From Entomortierella parvispora (lineage: Eukaryota; Mortierellomycota; Mortierellomycetes; Mortierellales; Mortierellaceae): a stretch of DNA of 64,000 nucleotides. Of this stretch, positions 23,768-36,382 are shown piece after piece (positions within the stretch are counted from its first letter, which is position 1; each line of letters starts with the position of its first letter). Below the pieces are notes generated by a model, which saw only the letters and a program-made list of their open reading frames with translations, ran no database searches and had not been told where the DNA came from. The position numbers were made by a program, and so were the translations under genes. The stretch spans positions 2,914,001 through 2,978,000 of the forward strand of contig OY752143.1 in NCBI GenBank assembly GCA_963573315.1. The letters are read 5' to 3'.

Positions 23768-26032
23768 TCAGTTGAACTTGACACTGCGAGCAAGGCCAGT
23801 CTTGATACCAGTTTTTTCTCCTCCGTACGAGCCCTCCAAACGAGTAAACACACGCTTGACAGACTTGATCTTCTTCTTGGCCTGTTCGTACTTGTTTCTG
23901 TGCTTGACTCTGGGATTGCGCTGCTCCTTCTTGCGATGGGGCGTAAGACCCTTGTTCTTGAGAATCTGCCACGAGATCGAGCGCTTGTCGTTGGGATCCA
24001 AGCTGGTATCTTCGAAGGACGTGCTATAAACAAGGAATGGAAAGGGTTAATCATCAGGTCATATACAATAAACACAATGAAAACAGAAAAAACTGCCAAT
24101 GGCTCTCTGTACCTGTGCTCCAAGTTCTTGTTCAAGGCCTTGCGGGCAGCCTTCTTGGCTTCCTTGGAACGGACAACTTCCTGGTAGTAGTCCTCGCCGT
24201 CAGAGTCTCCGCCACGTCCGCGACGGCCCTCATCACCGCTAAACATATCATCATCTCCATCCACACCACGGGCGTCAGCCTTATCCTTGGCGGACCACTC
24301 AAGATCATCCAAATCGGCGTTCTCTGGGGCAGGGGCACTCTTAACCGCCTGTCTCTTCATCTGTTCCTGACGGTCCTTGAATCTCTCGCGGTAAGGAATA
24401 TCTGTATCTCCTGATCCGCGCAAGATCTTGGATCGCTTGTTGGCGCTCTGATCCAGCTTGGCGACATAGTCACGAAGAGACTTCTTCTTCTGCACCTTGT
24501 CCTCCAGATCGACATCCAAAAGCTCGTCCAGATCGCCATAGTCGCTTTCCTGCCTGACACGCTTCTTTTCTGATATTGACTTTCCGTTCTTCTTTGTCTT
24601 TTTGTGTGATACGAACTCGTCCTCCAACTCGACATTGTACTCAAACTCCTTCTTGGACTCCTTCTTCTTCTTCTCGGCACCCTCCTTCTTATTCTTCTTT
24701 GCCTTGGCTGCCTTCTTTGCCTTGGCTTCCTCCTCCAACAAACGCTGCATCTCCTCCTCATCAATTTCTTCCTCATCCTCTTCGTCCTCGTCTGACTCTG
24801 CACCATTCTCCAGGATATCCAAAAGGTCCTCCATGCTCTCGCGAATATTCTTCTTCTCCTCCAACTTCTCGAGCTTTCCGATGGATGTCTTCAATTCCAG
24901 CATGGCATCGATGACGGGATGGTCCCTCAGGTCGTTGGCGTTGGTGTCTGGCGATGCCTTGAGAGTGATATAAAATGCAATGTTGGTCAAGTAGTTGATC
25001 AACGTCTGGTATTTCAGGCGCAAGAAGGGCATGGGTGCCATCGTCTCGGGAAGTGGCTTTGGCATAACGCTGACCATCTCGAGGACCTCGGCCACAGCCT
25101 GAAGCTGTTCTGTCTTCTCCTTGAATTCCTCCACCAACTCGAGCAGTTCGGGGCTCTGGTTCTGTAACACCTTCAAGATCTCCTGCTTGGACAATTTGCT
25201 GACACCTGCCTTGGCAATCTTTTCGACAACAACGCCACCGCTTTGAGCTTTCAAGAGATCGATTCCTTGAAGCTCCTTATCGAAACCCTCAACCAAGGCA
25301 CGGTCAGCATCCTTGTCGCCAAGAGTTCCTCGTCCTGCAGCCGTACCCCATGCAGTCTCCTCCTCCTCAGGCGCAAAATCTTCCTCGGACATCTCTGCAA
25401 TACGCTTCTTTTGCAATCTCAGCGCCTCCTCTTCTTCAGCCTTGGCAGTCTCCTCGTCCGATTCGATTTCGTCCGCGTTATAGTAACTGCGTTTGCTCTT
25501 TCCCCAAGATGCCTCTATTAGAACAAAGTATACAATGTCAGTCAATCATATGCAATAACGAGCGCAGCATCAAGACGGGTGATTTCCGAAATAACGTACT
25601 GTCAATGTCCTCTTCAGAATCTTCCTTTGCGCCACCGAAGTCGTCATCCAGGTCTCCAAGTTCATCCTCAGACTCCTCGTCCTCATCATCTTCGCCGTCA
25701 TCGAGTCCGAAAACTTCCTCCTCACTGCCCTCTGAATCGTCATTGTTGCGGTTAGCCATATCCATTTCGTGATCCAGGAGAACGGTGCCTCTGGCATCAT
25801 GGACTAGTTGTTAGAGAATGGGTAAGAGACAAAGTGACATGTTAAGAAACACTGCTATCAAAATAACAGACGGACATGTGGTCCTTTCAGAATTCTCTCG
25901 GGGCTTACATTCGTCTTCAGAGTCATGCTCCATGTCGTCCCATGTGTTGACAGCCTTCATGCGGCTGCCTCCGCCGTCAAACTTCTTTTCGACGGCAGGA
26001 CGCTTCCTGCTTTGTCCTTTGCCCTTGGCCAT
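23768..26032 (-). CDS. UTP3: SSU processome protein Utp3/Sas10
   Basis: Exons are complement 25909..26032, 25600..25803, 24113..25514 and 23768..24023, giving 661 residues. Utp3 (Sas10) is a nucleolar part of the small-subunit processome needed for 18S rRNA maturation. The N-terminal third is very acidic (for example DDGEDDEDEESEDELGDLDD). The middle holds the Sas10/Utp3/C1D helical domain (LQAVAEVLEMVSVM, then LRLKYQTLINYLTNIAFY). Lys-rich and Asp-rich segments follow. The C-terminal exon is the diagnostic Sas10 domain (RSISWQILKNKGLTPHRKK, then RNPRVKHRNKYEQAKKK, ending YGGEKTGIKTGLARSVKF). The reading frame of exon 3 runs on past 24113 for a long way, but only splicing gives this conserved tail. 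Confidence 0.9.
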
Positions 26033-26290
26033 GATGCTTCAATAATGTGGATGGGTGCGCAAGTCTCTTGTCGAATGCGCAAATGGGAGAGGGGAGGGGA
26101 AATGGGCAATAGAACAAGGGGAGTTGATGCAGGCGATGGGAGATGAAGGTGATCACTTCTGGTCCCAAGCTGTTCTTGTCGAGTGTGTTGCCTTCTGTGC
26201 TGCTCAGCTCATTTTTTTCTTTTTTCAGGGTGGACTGCTAAATGGAAGGAAAAGCCACAATCGTCAACAATTTTATTAGATCACGTGCAT

Positions 26291-26972
26291 TCATCGTAGG
26301 CTGAGGCGCATGCTTTCGTTGAGGGCTTGAACAACAGCATTGTATTCCTGGTCCACGTCCTGAAGTTTTCCAGACTTGTTGACCCTGATATTACGGGTGG
26401 TACTATGAGGAATAGAGAAAGTCGTGCGTGTCAGTGTCGGATGCGCACGTGCCTTCCTTTTCTTCAATTTACTCGACTATTTCCTTTCATTTTTTTTTTA
26501 CCCTCGTTCCCGGTCGGCGGTGATATTGCACATATTGGTTATGATCGAATGCTCGACTCCAAACCTCGTTGAGGCAACTTCAAACATGAACTTGGTATTC
26601 AAAGCTATTCAGCGCCACAGTTTCAAAAGGTGTCGACCATTAGTTCGATTTTCAATCGGATATCATTCCTGATTGAAAGTCAAGCAAAAAACACGGCGCC
26701 CAGAACTTGCCTCGTTCCCATTGCTCCCTGATCTCCTCGGGTGTTGTTTTCGGGTATCGGCGAGATTCTTCAAAGGCCTCTCTGATCTTGCGTCGGATAA
26801 CGTCGTGACCTGGATTGGTGTACATGATAGACAGGGATCCGGCGCGCCAAAGACTGCGATAGAGTGCACGGGCATCTGCTTCTGTGGGCTGGAAGTTTTT
26901 CCGGAGCGGCTTTGGTGGCGGACCTAGCTTGCGCGGAAGGGTATTTGCGACGTTCATGGGTATCCGTGGCAT
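26291..26972 (-). CDS. LYR-motif protein (Complex1_LYR family), probably mitochondrial
   Basis: Exons are complement 26711..26972, 26565..26604 (40 nt) and 26291..26402, giving 137 residues. It carries the L-Y-R tripeptide at the start of a three-helix LYR fold (ALYRSLWRAG, then HDVIRRKIREAFEESR). Family members act in mitochondria as partners of the acyl carrier protein and assist Fe-S delivery or respiratory-complex assembly; which one this is cannot be told. The first intron has a GC donor (CGAG|GCAAGT at 26710), because no GT nearby keeps the frame. The tail after splicing reads TTRNIRVNKSGKLQD and ends MRLSLR. The start Met at 26972 is 191 bp from the start of mitochondrial glutamyl-tRNA synthetase on the other strand, which also suggests a mitochondrial role. 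The family call is likely; the C-terminal exons are moderately certain. Confidence 0.7.
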
Positions 26973-29193
<2,221 letters not shown>

Positions 29194-29601
29194 ACATGGT
29201 AATCTACTCTGGCATCATGGCAGATTGCAGCGCAGCGGGTTAACTGTCGAGAGATTAGCCGCCAGGTTGGGCGAAGCAAAACGGTATGGATCGACAGAAT
29301 TGAGTCAGTCCACTTTTTGCGTTGGGCGTACAAGTCAACATTTCTTTGAAGACGTGAACATCACGTTTCGCGATTTACAGGAGATAGCACTGTGACTCAG
29401 TTGCGTATGAAACGGCGGATTGATTTTTTTTTTTTTTTTTTTGGTGGCACAAAGAAGCTCCCGGGACAGTACAAAAGGGAGAATAGCCGGTACTTCTCTC
29501 CTTCATCATCAAACACACCCAGTTCCTTTCAAACAACAAACCCCTGCCAACCTCTCCCTACCTTAGCTCCTCAGCAAACCAACCTACCAACAACATCCAC
29601 T
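29194..29601. other. Intergenic with a short Myb/SANT-like fragment
   Basis: There are 408 bp between the GluRS stop and the next start. Bases 29206-29350 translate without a stop and include CREISRQVGRSKT, which looks like the recognition helix region of a Myb/SANT domain, but no complete gene can be built. A T19 tract lies at 29424-29442 and a C/A-rich leader precedes the methyltransferase start. Confidence 0.45.
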
Positions 29602-30531
29602 ATGGCCGAGACAGCCTCAGTACCCCACGCCACTCAACAGCAGAACGACAACAAGGATCAATGGTCTTCTCAAAAGTATGACAAGCACGCCTCGTTCGTA
29701 CCTGCCCTTGGTGCACCCGTCCTTCGTCTCTTGGACCCCCAGCCCCATGAGCGCATCCTAGATCTCGGTGCTGGAGACGGAGTGTTGACCGTTGAGCTCG
29801 AGAAGCAATGTCAATCAGTAGTAGCTGTTGACGCCAGCGCAGATATGATTTCAGCAGCCCAAAAGATCGGATGCAAGGATGCCCGAGTCGTAGACGGACA
29901 TGACTTGGTCGACGATCAAGATCTCGCCAGCGAACAATTCGATGCCGTTTTCTCTAACGCTGGTAAAGATCGCTCACACAGACAATCCAACAACCCTAGA
30001 TCTCCTCTTAGTCTTTACCTTGACGACAAACAGACCTAACTCAAATCTGTGTTTATTTATCTTGAATCTTGAACAGCTCTTCATTGGATGAAGAAGGATC
30101 CTCAGCGTGTGATCAAGGGTGTATACAAATGCCTCAAGCCCTCGGGTCGATTCGTGGCCGAGTGTGGCGGTTACATGAACTGCAGCGAAGTCCGTACCGG
30201 TCTCCACGCGGCTCTCAAGAAGCGCGGCTACAATCCTGAGGACTATGACCCTTGGTTCTTCCCTGGTCCCAAGACCTACACTCGTATGTTGGAGCAACAG
30301 GGATTCAGAGTCGATTCTATCGAGTTGATCCCCAGACTGACAGCCTTGAACACGGATATCAGCGGATGGATCGAGACTTTTGGATTCTCGTTCATGAAAC
30401 CGTTCGAGGGGGATGAGGCGATGCAACGCGAGATCCGGGAGGAGGTTCAGAGTAACTTGAAGTTTTCGCAGGATGAAGGTGTGTGGAGTATTATGTACGT
30501 CCGCTTGAGATTCAAGGCCACTAAGATCTAA
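29602..30531 (+). CDS. Class I SAM-dependent methyltransferase (trans-aconitate-methyltransferase-like)
   Basis: Exons are 29602..29962 and 30077..30531, giving 271 residues. Motif I is ILDLGAGDGVLTVELEK, the acidic end of strand 2 is in VVAVDAS, and FDAVFSNA joins ALHWMKKDPQRVI across the intron to make the post-I motif FSNAALHW. KPSGRFVAECGG is the motif III region. The C-terminal part (DYDPWFFPGPKTY, then TALNTDISGWIETFG) resembles trans-aconitate 2-methyltransferase-like enzymes. It differs clearly from the methyltransferase at 14147-15088 (GAGDG against GTGTG, little similarity elsewhere), so they are not recent duplicates. The substrate is unknown. Confidence 0.85.
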
Positions 30532-30723
30532 GTTGGCTACGTCGTAGAGAACCACTTGTTGACGATAGCAACGACTGCTAACAGAGATTCGATGGTCAGA
30601 CACAGCTGATACCCATCCTTTTACGAGAACAATAAAACAGCTCAACACACTTTTCCGAATCATGACATTGAAGACGTGACAGTGTGACAGCGCGAAAGAA
30701 CGCACTGGGTTACATTACACTTC

Positions 30724-30752
30724 AAAAAAAAAAAAAAAAAAAAAAAAAAAAA
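30724..30752. repeat. A29 homopolymer
   Basis: An uninterrupted run of 29 A bases about 190 bp after the methyltransferase stop. Confidence 0.9.
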
Positions 30753-30897
30753 GCGAATGCTGGTATTGGACCATTGTTGTGTGATTGTGTGAGTGAGATG
30801 CCGGCGCAGTGAGGGGAATCACGCGTTTCTCGGGGCCTCTTGAGCCCTGGCTCTCCTTGCAACCCTGATGCTTGGTGCTCAGTCTCATGCAATGTAG

Positions 30898-30948
30898 ACA
30901 ATCAATCAATCCATCAATCCATCAATCAATCAATCAATCAATCAAACA
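30898..30948. repeat. (ATCA)n microsatellite
   Basis: About twelve ATCA units, two of them changed to ATCC. Confidence 0.85.
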
Positions 30949-32260
30949 ATGTACCACGATCGGCTTTGGACGCGTCTTTGGGCTCAATGCGGCATGTGTT
31001 CATGAGCAATAATGGTTTTTCAGTGTTCAGCCATGAATGCAAGGACAATGTGTTTTTATTTTCAAAAATCACTACTATCGATAGTTGGCCTGCTCTCGGT
31101 CAACTGCCTCTTCTCCCCTGTCAAAGAGAGAAAGAAACAAGCCGTGCAGGGCGCGCCAACGAGCAGGCGGCAGGCCATCGCACCCCAAAAATATTTGCGT
31201 GAACCACAAAGGACACGTCTTTTGTTTTGTATGGAAAACCCCCGTAAACCATACGTTGTCGCCAAAGGGTTGATTTTGAAAACCATCCCCCAAGGGATCT
31301 GTGAACCAACAGGCACTGCGTGAACAGATACCCAAAAACACCTTCAAAAAACACCTCCAAATAAAAAGGGGGGATAGGAACCAGAGGGCCGCGATTCCCG
31401 TCTCATCCCGGGTGAGAAAACAAAGTGCGAGCGGATCACCTTCTCGACCCTGTGGTGGGCAGTTGCCTTCCCCTTTCCAAACATAGACCGCGACTTTGTC
31501 TTTTTGTCGTAGAAGGGTTAAGAAGGACGGTTGTAAAAGATTGCATGGTGCTGGCACACATATCTTCTTATACGGTCAACACCCCAACGAACGGCCGTTA
31601 CAGAGGCTGCACCCACGCTCTAGATGCCGTGCATAGCAACGCACATCCGGACGTCCGTTGGTTCTCAGGATGGCGCAGCAGAACGAGTCATGTCCACACC
31701 CAGCCTAGCTGAAAGAGAAAGGAAGAGTGGGGAAAAGGAGAAAAGGGACAAGGAAGAGGACACGGAGAGAGGTAGGAACAAGAGGAGTGGAGAAGGGAGA
31801 GAGGATAAGGGAGAGTGGAGCAGGGAGAGGGAGCAGAGGATAGGGAGGGAAAAGGTGAGGAATGGGAGGAAGAAGAGAAAGAAGAGTGTGAAAAAAGGTG
31901 GCAAAGACGGCAAAAAATAAAAGTGCTGCTGCGACTTCTTAAGGGTGTATCGGCGCACGGACCAGTCATGGCCATTGAATGCCTTTGTCATTGGGCGTCA
32001 TTCCCAGGGCTGGTGCAAACAAGACATTCGTCCTTAATCTTGCCGTCCGCATGGAGGAGTAGAGCTCACTACCACTACTGAACTTGTGCATGGTTTAATT
32101 GAAGATGATATAGCTCCAGGGATAGCCCTTCTCGCCTAAATCTTCTTGGTCTTGTCCGGCGGAAATGTCGCGGGCATCGTGGTTTTAATGGTTACCCGGA
32201 ACTTGCCGCTACCTGGTTGTCACACTCGCACTTCACATTCGCGTGAAGTGTCCCCAGTCC

Positions 32261-32350
32261 TCCATCCCTCGCTCCATCTTCCTTCGCCCTATCATCCTTC
32301 GCTCTGTCATCCTTCGTCCTGACATCCCTCGCCCTGACATCCCTCGCCCT
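32261..32350. repeat. Degenerate 15-bp tandem repeat
   Basis: Four clear units of a 15-bp motif of the form GACATCCCTCGCCCT, the last two identical, with one or two weaker units upstream. It lies about 240 bp before the broken repeat-domain gene. Confidence 0.7.
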
Positions 32351-32589
32351 CCTGAAATGACTTTTTTGGAGACCAAATTAGCCAGCGCTGAGGTTGCTCG
32401 AAGTCGAAACTTCAGGGTATGAAGTCGACGATCTTCACGGACTGAAACTCAGCTCCCTCACAACTCTCTATAAAGGTGAGGATAATGACGACGAAATTCA
32501 TCCATCGACAATCCACTCGACAAGGAAAACATCAACCTTTTACCTATTAACAACAGGCCGCAAAAAATACAAGCTCGCTCATTCACGCC

Positions 32590-33510
32590 ATGGGAAAAGT
32601 CAACGATAATACTTCCACTCTCACCAATATACCGGACAATGTATATGCGGGGACTGCATTCGACCTACCCGACTACTCAGCGGTCTCGCCTGAAACCTAG
32701 TATCTTTCAACCGAGATTTGCTGTATCTCATTGCACGGAACTGAGAAGATTCGACTCATTGAGACGCCTTTCGACCTTATTAACCCTATCTGGGAAACGA
32801 TCTTGAGTGCTTGGGGTCCGATCCAAAAGGAGGAGCGGATCCCGCTTGCACACCAATTCAAACTGAATGGTGTCCCTTGGGCTGAATCAGGGTCCGATAG
32901 TGTCAAATCAAGACGGCTGCTCTATCGAATACTGAAGAAGATGGTGGAGCTACGATGGAACCCGATCCAGTCGGCAGATGTGAGCAGGTTTGCCTCGGAC
33001 AGGGATGTTCTATTCTTCGAAAAGATGATCCCAGGATTAGGAATCAGTGCTTCCGACAGGGACGTAGACATGTTTTCTATGAGCTTCAACAAGACGGACG
33101 TGATCCGTCTAATTGATGCACCATCGACCCTTACAAGGGTGACTCATGACATTATTGCTCAGAACTGGTCAAGATGGTATGAGAGAATGTCGAAGTATCT
33201 TTATTATTAGTTTTTTTATGAAAGTTGCAGCCTTGCCGAAGCCAATTCAATCCTGGCGTCATCCCTCTCTCATGATATAGTAGTCAACGGGAAGGCGATT
33301 ACGAAGGATCACATCAGTTCAAGATGAATGGAAACCCGTTCAGTTCGGTCAGCGAGCAGTCGATGCAAATCCGCGTGCTATTGTGTCGACTTTTGGCATT
33401 TCCGAACTCGCGGATATAAACTTTACGCGTCCATCGGCATCTCCAACGGCGGGGAAGGCTGTGATCTAGAATCTTGGGTCTTCAGGCGTGTGGGCCCATC
33501 GTGGTCTTAA
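32590..33510 (+). pseudogene. Broken member of a tandem-repeat-domain family (stop plus frameshift)
   Basis: ATG at 32590 opens MGKVNDNTSTLTNIP, but TAG at 32698-32700 interrupts the frame. The same frame then continues to 33210. Two copies of a repeat of about 118 residues are visible: KIRLIETP then HQFKLNGVPWAESGSDSVKS, and VIRLIDAP then HQFKMNGNPFSSVSEQSMQ. The second copy is reached by an intron-like step (donor GTATGA near 33178, acceptor ATAG near 33284). Copy 2 breaks after LLAFPNSR at about 33416. The expected continuation GYKLYASIGISNGGEGCDLE lies in another frame up to 33510. I associate such repeats with large families of unknown function in Mortierella-type genomes; I cannot name the domain. 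The internal similarity is seen directly. Inactivation is the simplest reading, although an unrecognised intron could remove the first stop. Confidence 0.6.
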
Positions 33511-34397
33511 GGAAAAGTCAGAGGATATCGCTGCAAGTTTTGGACCAATATCGTGAACGGCAGACAGCAGCTCATCAAAAATCAACCATACTCAGCCTTC
33601 AATGATATTTCCATAATACACTGTGCATGCGTGTCCATTGAATGTCCAACATGGGTTGTATGTCCACTGTTGTGCATAACCTCCTGAGCATCCATTTGCA
33701 CAGCTGCGAGTCAGAGACCAAAGTTTAAGGACACGTGTTTTTTTCTCCTAGTTTGAAGAGCGATTGGTTACTGACTGATGTCATTCGACCTGAGCCGTGC
33801 TCTTTTCTGTGGACGATGGACTATCCCCATGAATTACAGTCCAGTCCTCCGGGAGCCTCGTTGACGTCAAGCACGGTTCAAACATCAGGTTTTGCGATGG
33901 AGCTGTCCGTGTCAAGAAACGTTCTGCTGATGACCGGGAAAAGTGGCTAGAAAAACAGACGGAAACCAGAATTTGCGGGCTCTCACGAAGCAGAGGAGCA
34001 GTGTCGGATGATTGTACCGACGAAGGGCGAAAGATCTTGTGCGCTAAAGTTCAAGCGAGGTTGACAGAGGAGGCTGCAAACAAAACGGTGAGATAAGATG
34101 AGTGTCTTGGATAGGGATGGGGGCGTGTGCGCTGCTGGCGTTTAGTGTTGTGTTGTTGCGGATGGTTGGGGGTCGGGGGTTATCCATGTCGCCGCTGACA
34201 GAGTGGCAGAATGGTAATTGGTCTCCGGCCAAATTAGCATTAGACCAAACTAAGCACAGTGACTGCTTGATCTTGAGGTAAACAAAACTTTTTCTTTTTT
34301 CTGTTGTTGCTGGTGCCATTCAGCTGCGTTGAACATTTGAACATTCATTCGCATCGCTCGCATACTCCAACCCCTCCCCATCACATACACATCAGAC
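33511..34397. other. Intergenic upstream of YTM1 with an orphan exon-like ORF
   Basis: Frame-open sequence without ATG runs from about 33829 to 34095 and reads VKKRSADDREKWLEKQTETR, then TDEGRKILCAKVQARLTEEA; a GTGAGA donor-like site lies just before its end. It could be a remnant exon; no family was recognised. The last 150 bp before the YTM1 start hold its T/C-rich leader. Confidence 0.4.
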
Positions 34398-36094
34398 ATG
34401 GACTCTCTCGAAGACGGACCCCAGGTCCAGGTCAAATTCATCACCCAGCAGCGTCAATTTGCCATTCCCGAGACTGCCATTCAGACCCCTGCCCGCCTCA
34501 GACGTTATGGTCTTTCACAAATTATCAACCTCGTCCTCCAGAATGAAGGAGGTGAGTCGACCAGGGCCAGCCGACAGAAGAGCGACGCCGACTCTGTGAT
34601 CATCTAAAGATACCAGACCTTGCAGCTTCTCCACTAAAACGTAACTTCCTTTCTCGTCTTTTTACAAAAATACAGAGAAGCAAAGACCTTTCGACTTTTT
34701 GATCGATGGCGAGTTCTTGAGGACCTCATTGTCCGAGTACTTGGAGGAAAAGGGCATGTCGACGGAGAACTTGTTGACCATCGAGTATGTCGAATCTATG
34801 CTCCCCCCCACCCCTTTGTCCTCGTACGAGCACGATGATTGGGTCAGCGCTGTCAAAGCCCATCGCCAGGGAGGATTTTTGACCGGATCTTACGACAACC
34901 ACGTTCGCCTCTGGAACAAGCAAGCGGAATGCACACAGGTCTTGACCGGCCACAACGGAGCTATCAAGACTGTTCAATGGCTCACATCTGATGGTAAAGG
35001 ATCGAGTATTTTCGCCTCAACTTCTCAACCGGTCAAGAACTGGCCACCATTAAGCTAATACTCTTTTGTTCCTTTGGACTCTATAGGCGATTCTGGAACT
35101 TTGTTGTCTGGAGCTTTGGACAGATCTATTTTGGCTTGGGAGTACAACCAGTCGGATAACAGCCACTCTATTCTGTATGAGTGCAGAGGACACACCGGAG
35201 GCGTTGAGAGCATTGCCTTGAACGCAACAGGCGACAAATTCGCCTCTGGATCTGCAGATGCTTCCATCAAGCTCTGGACGACAACAATCCCCACTGTCAG
35301 CGATCATATCGAGGAGGTCACAGAGACTCGCAAGAAGCGGAAAACTGTCAAGGAGGACCGTATCCTCAAGGTAAACATATTGCTATTCAGAGCCATGTTG
35401 TTTACGCAATTACTCTTCGGTTTACTAATTAACAATCTCTTTCTTTCGGCTCCAGGCTCCTATTTCCAACTTTTCTGCTCACACTGGACCCGTTTCCGCC
35501 GTTGTCTTTAATCCCACATCCTCAGATACCCTTTACAGTGCTGGATGGGATCACTCTGTCCGCGTCTGGGATGTCGAGAACCACGTCAACGTTACCACCA
35601 AGGTACAATGGGTTTCCAATTTGTCAGGGACAGGATGAAGACTTATGGAAAAATGAAACTTCGAGAAGCATGTACTAATCCTACCTCTCCCGTGTTTATT
35701 TTAGAACTGCGAAAAAGTCGTTCACTGCCTGGATTACTCGGCTCTTTCTGGACTCTTGGCTTCGGGTCATGCTGACCCCGTGATCCGTTTGTGGGATCCC
35801 CGTTCAGAAGATTCCTCGGTTGTTAAGCAGACTTTGAGCGGTCATCAGAACTGGGTCTCGACTGTGTCCTGGTCTCCTACATCGTCATACATGCTTGCCA
35901 GTGGATCTTATGATGGTTTGATCAAGGTCTGGGATATCCGTGCCAAGGGCGCTCTTTACACCTTGTCTCATGGAAAGGGATCCAAGAAGGTCTTCAGCAT
36001 CGATTGGAGTGATGAGATTCTCCTGTCAGGAGGAGAGGATAACCAAATGAAGATCCACAAGATGCAGGACATGAGTGGACGGGACGAGGCATAG
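34398..36094 (+). CDS. YTM1: Ribosome biogenesis protein Ytm1/WDR12
   Basis: Exons are 34398..34551, 34676..34993, 35087..35370, 35456..35602 and 35705..36094, giving 430 residues (yeast 460). Ytm1 is part of the Nop7-Erb1-Ytm1 (PeBoW) complex needed for 60S subunit maturation; the AAA ATPase Rea1/Mdn1 removes it through its NLE domain. The NLE (ubiquitin-like) domain is residues about 8-75 (VQVKFITQQRQFAIPETAIQ, then RPFDFLIDGEFLRTSLSEYL). WD40 repeats follow (SYDNHVRLWNK, ALDRSILAWEY, SADASIKLWTT, WDHSVRVWDV, ADPVIRLWDP, SYDGLIKVWDI, GEDNQMKIHK), so a seven-bladed propeller is complete. The call is firm. Confidence 0.93.
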
Positions 36095-36382
36095 ATTTTC
36101 GAGAACGAAAGATGATTTGAGAGAACCACAATTGCATTTTATAAACCACATCTCAAAAAAAAAAAAAAAGTACAACAATACGTGAACATGCTAAGCAGTT
36201 GTAGGCCATTTGGCTCCTATGTGACGAAAGCTACGAGCAAGGAGAAGTCATAGTTGCAATCGATAGATAGTCAATGAGGTGGGTGATGCATTGAACGATC
36301 GAGGCGTGTGCTGGAGCGAGGCTATCAAAGCCGTATGAGCCACTGCATAGAAAGATGAGATGAGAGCAAGCCCAGCCAGGAA

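Larger units (their letters stand above)
30532..32589. other. Gene-poor region with simple repeats
   Basis: There are two kilobases without a supportable gene. The region contains an A29 tract (30724-30752), an ATCA tetranucleotide array (about 30898-30948), purine-rich sequence (31700-31920), a short perfect inverted repeat CACTTCAC/GTGAAGTG (near 32230-32251) and a degenerate 15-bp tandem repeat (32261-32350). A 160-codon minus-strand ORF at 31075-31557 shows no recognisable domain and was not called. Confidence 0.55.

Noticed and set aside
23416-24112. Long read-through of UTP3 exon 3 into the 3' region
   Set aside because: It loses the Sas10 C-terminal domain that is present, in another frame, after a normal intron; the read-through tail is low-complexity.
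31075-31557. 160-codon minus-strand ORF in the gene-poor region
   Set aside because: Trp/Phe/Cys-rich, no recognisable motif, no splice context; it looks like chance.
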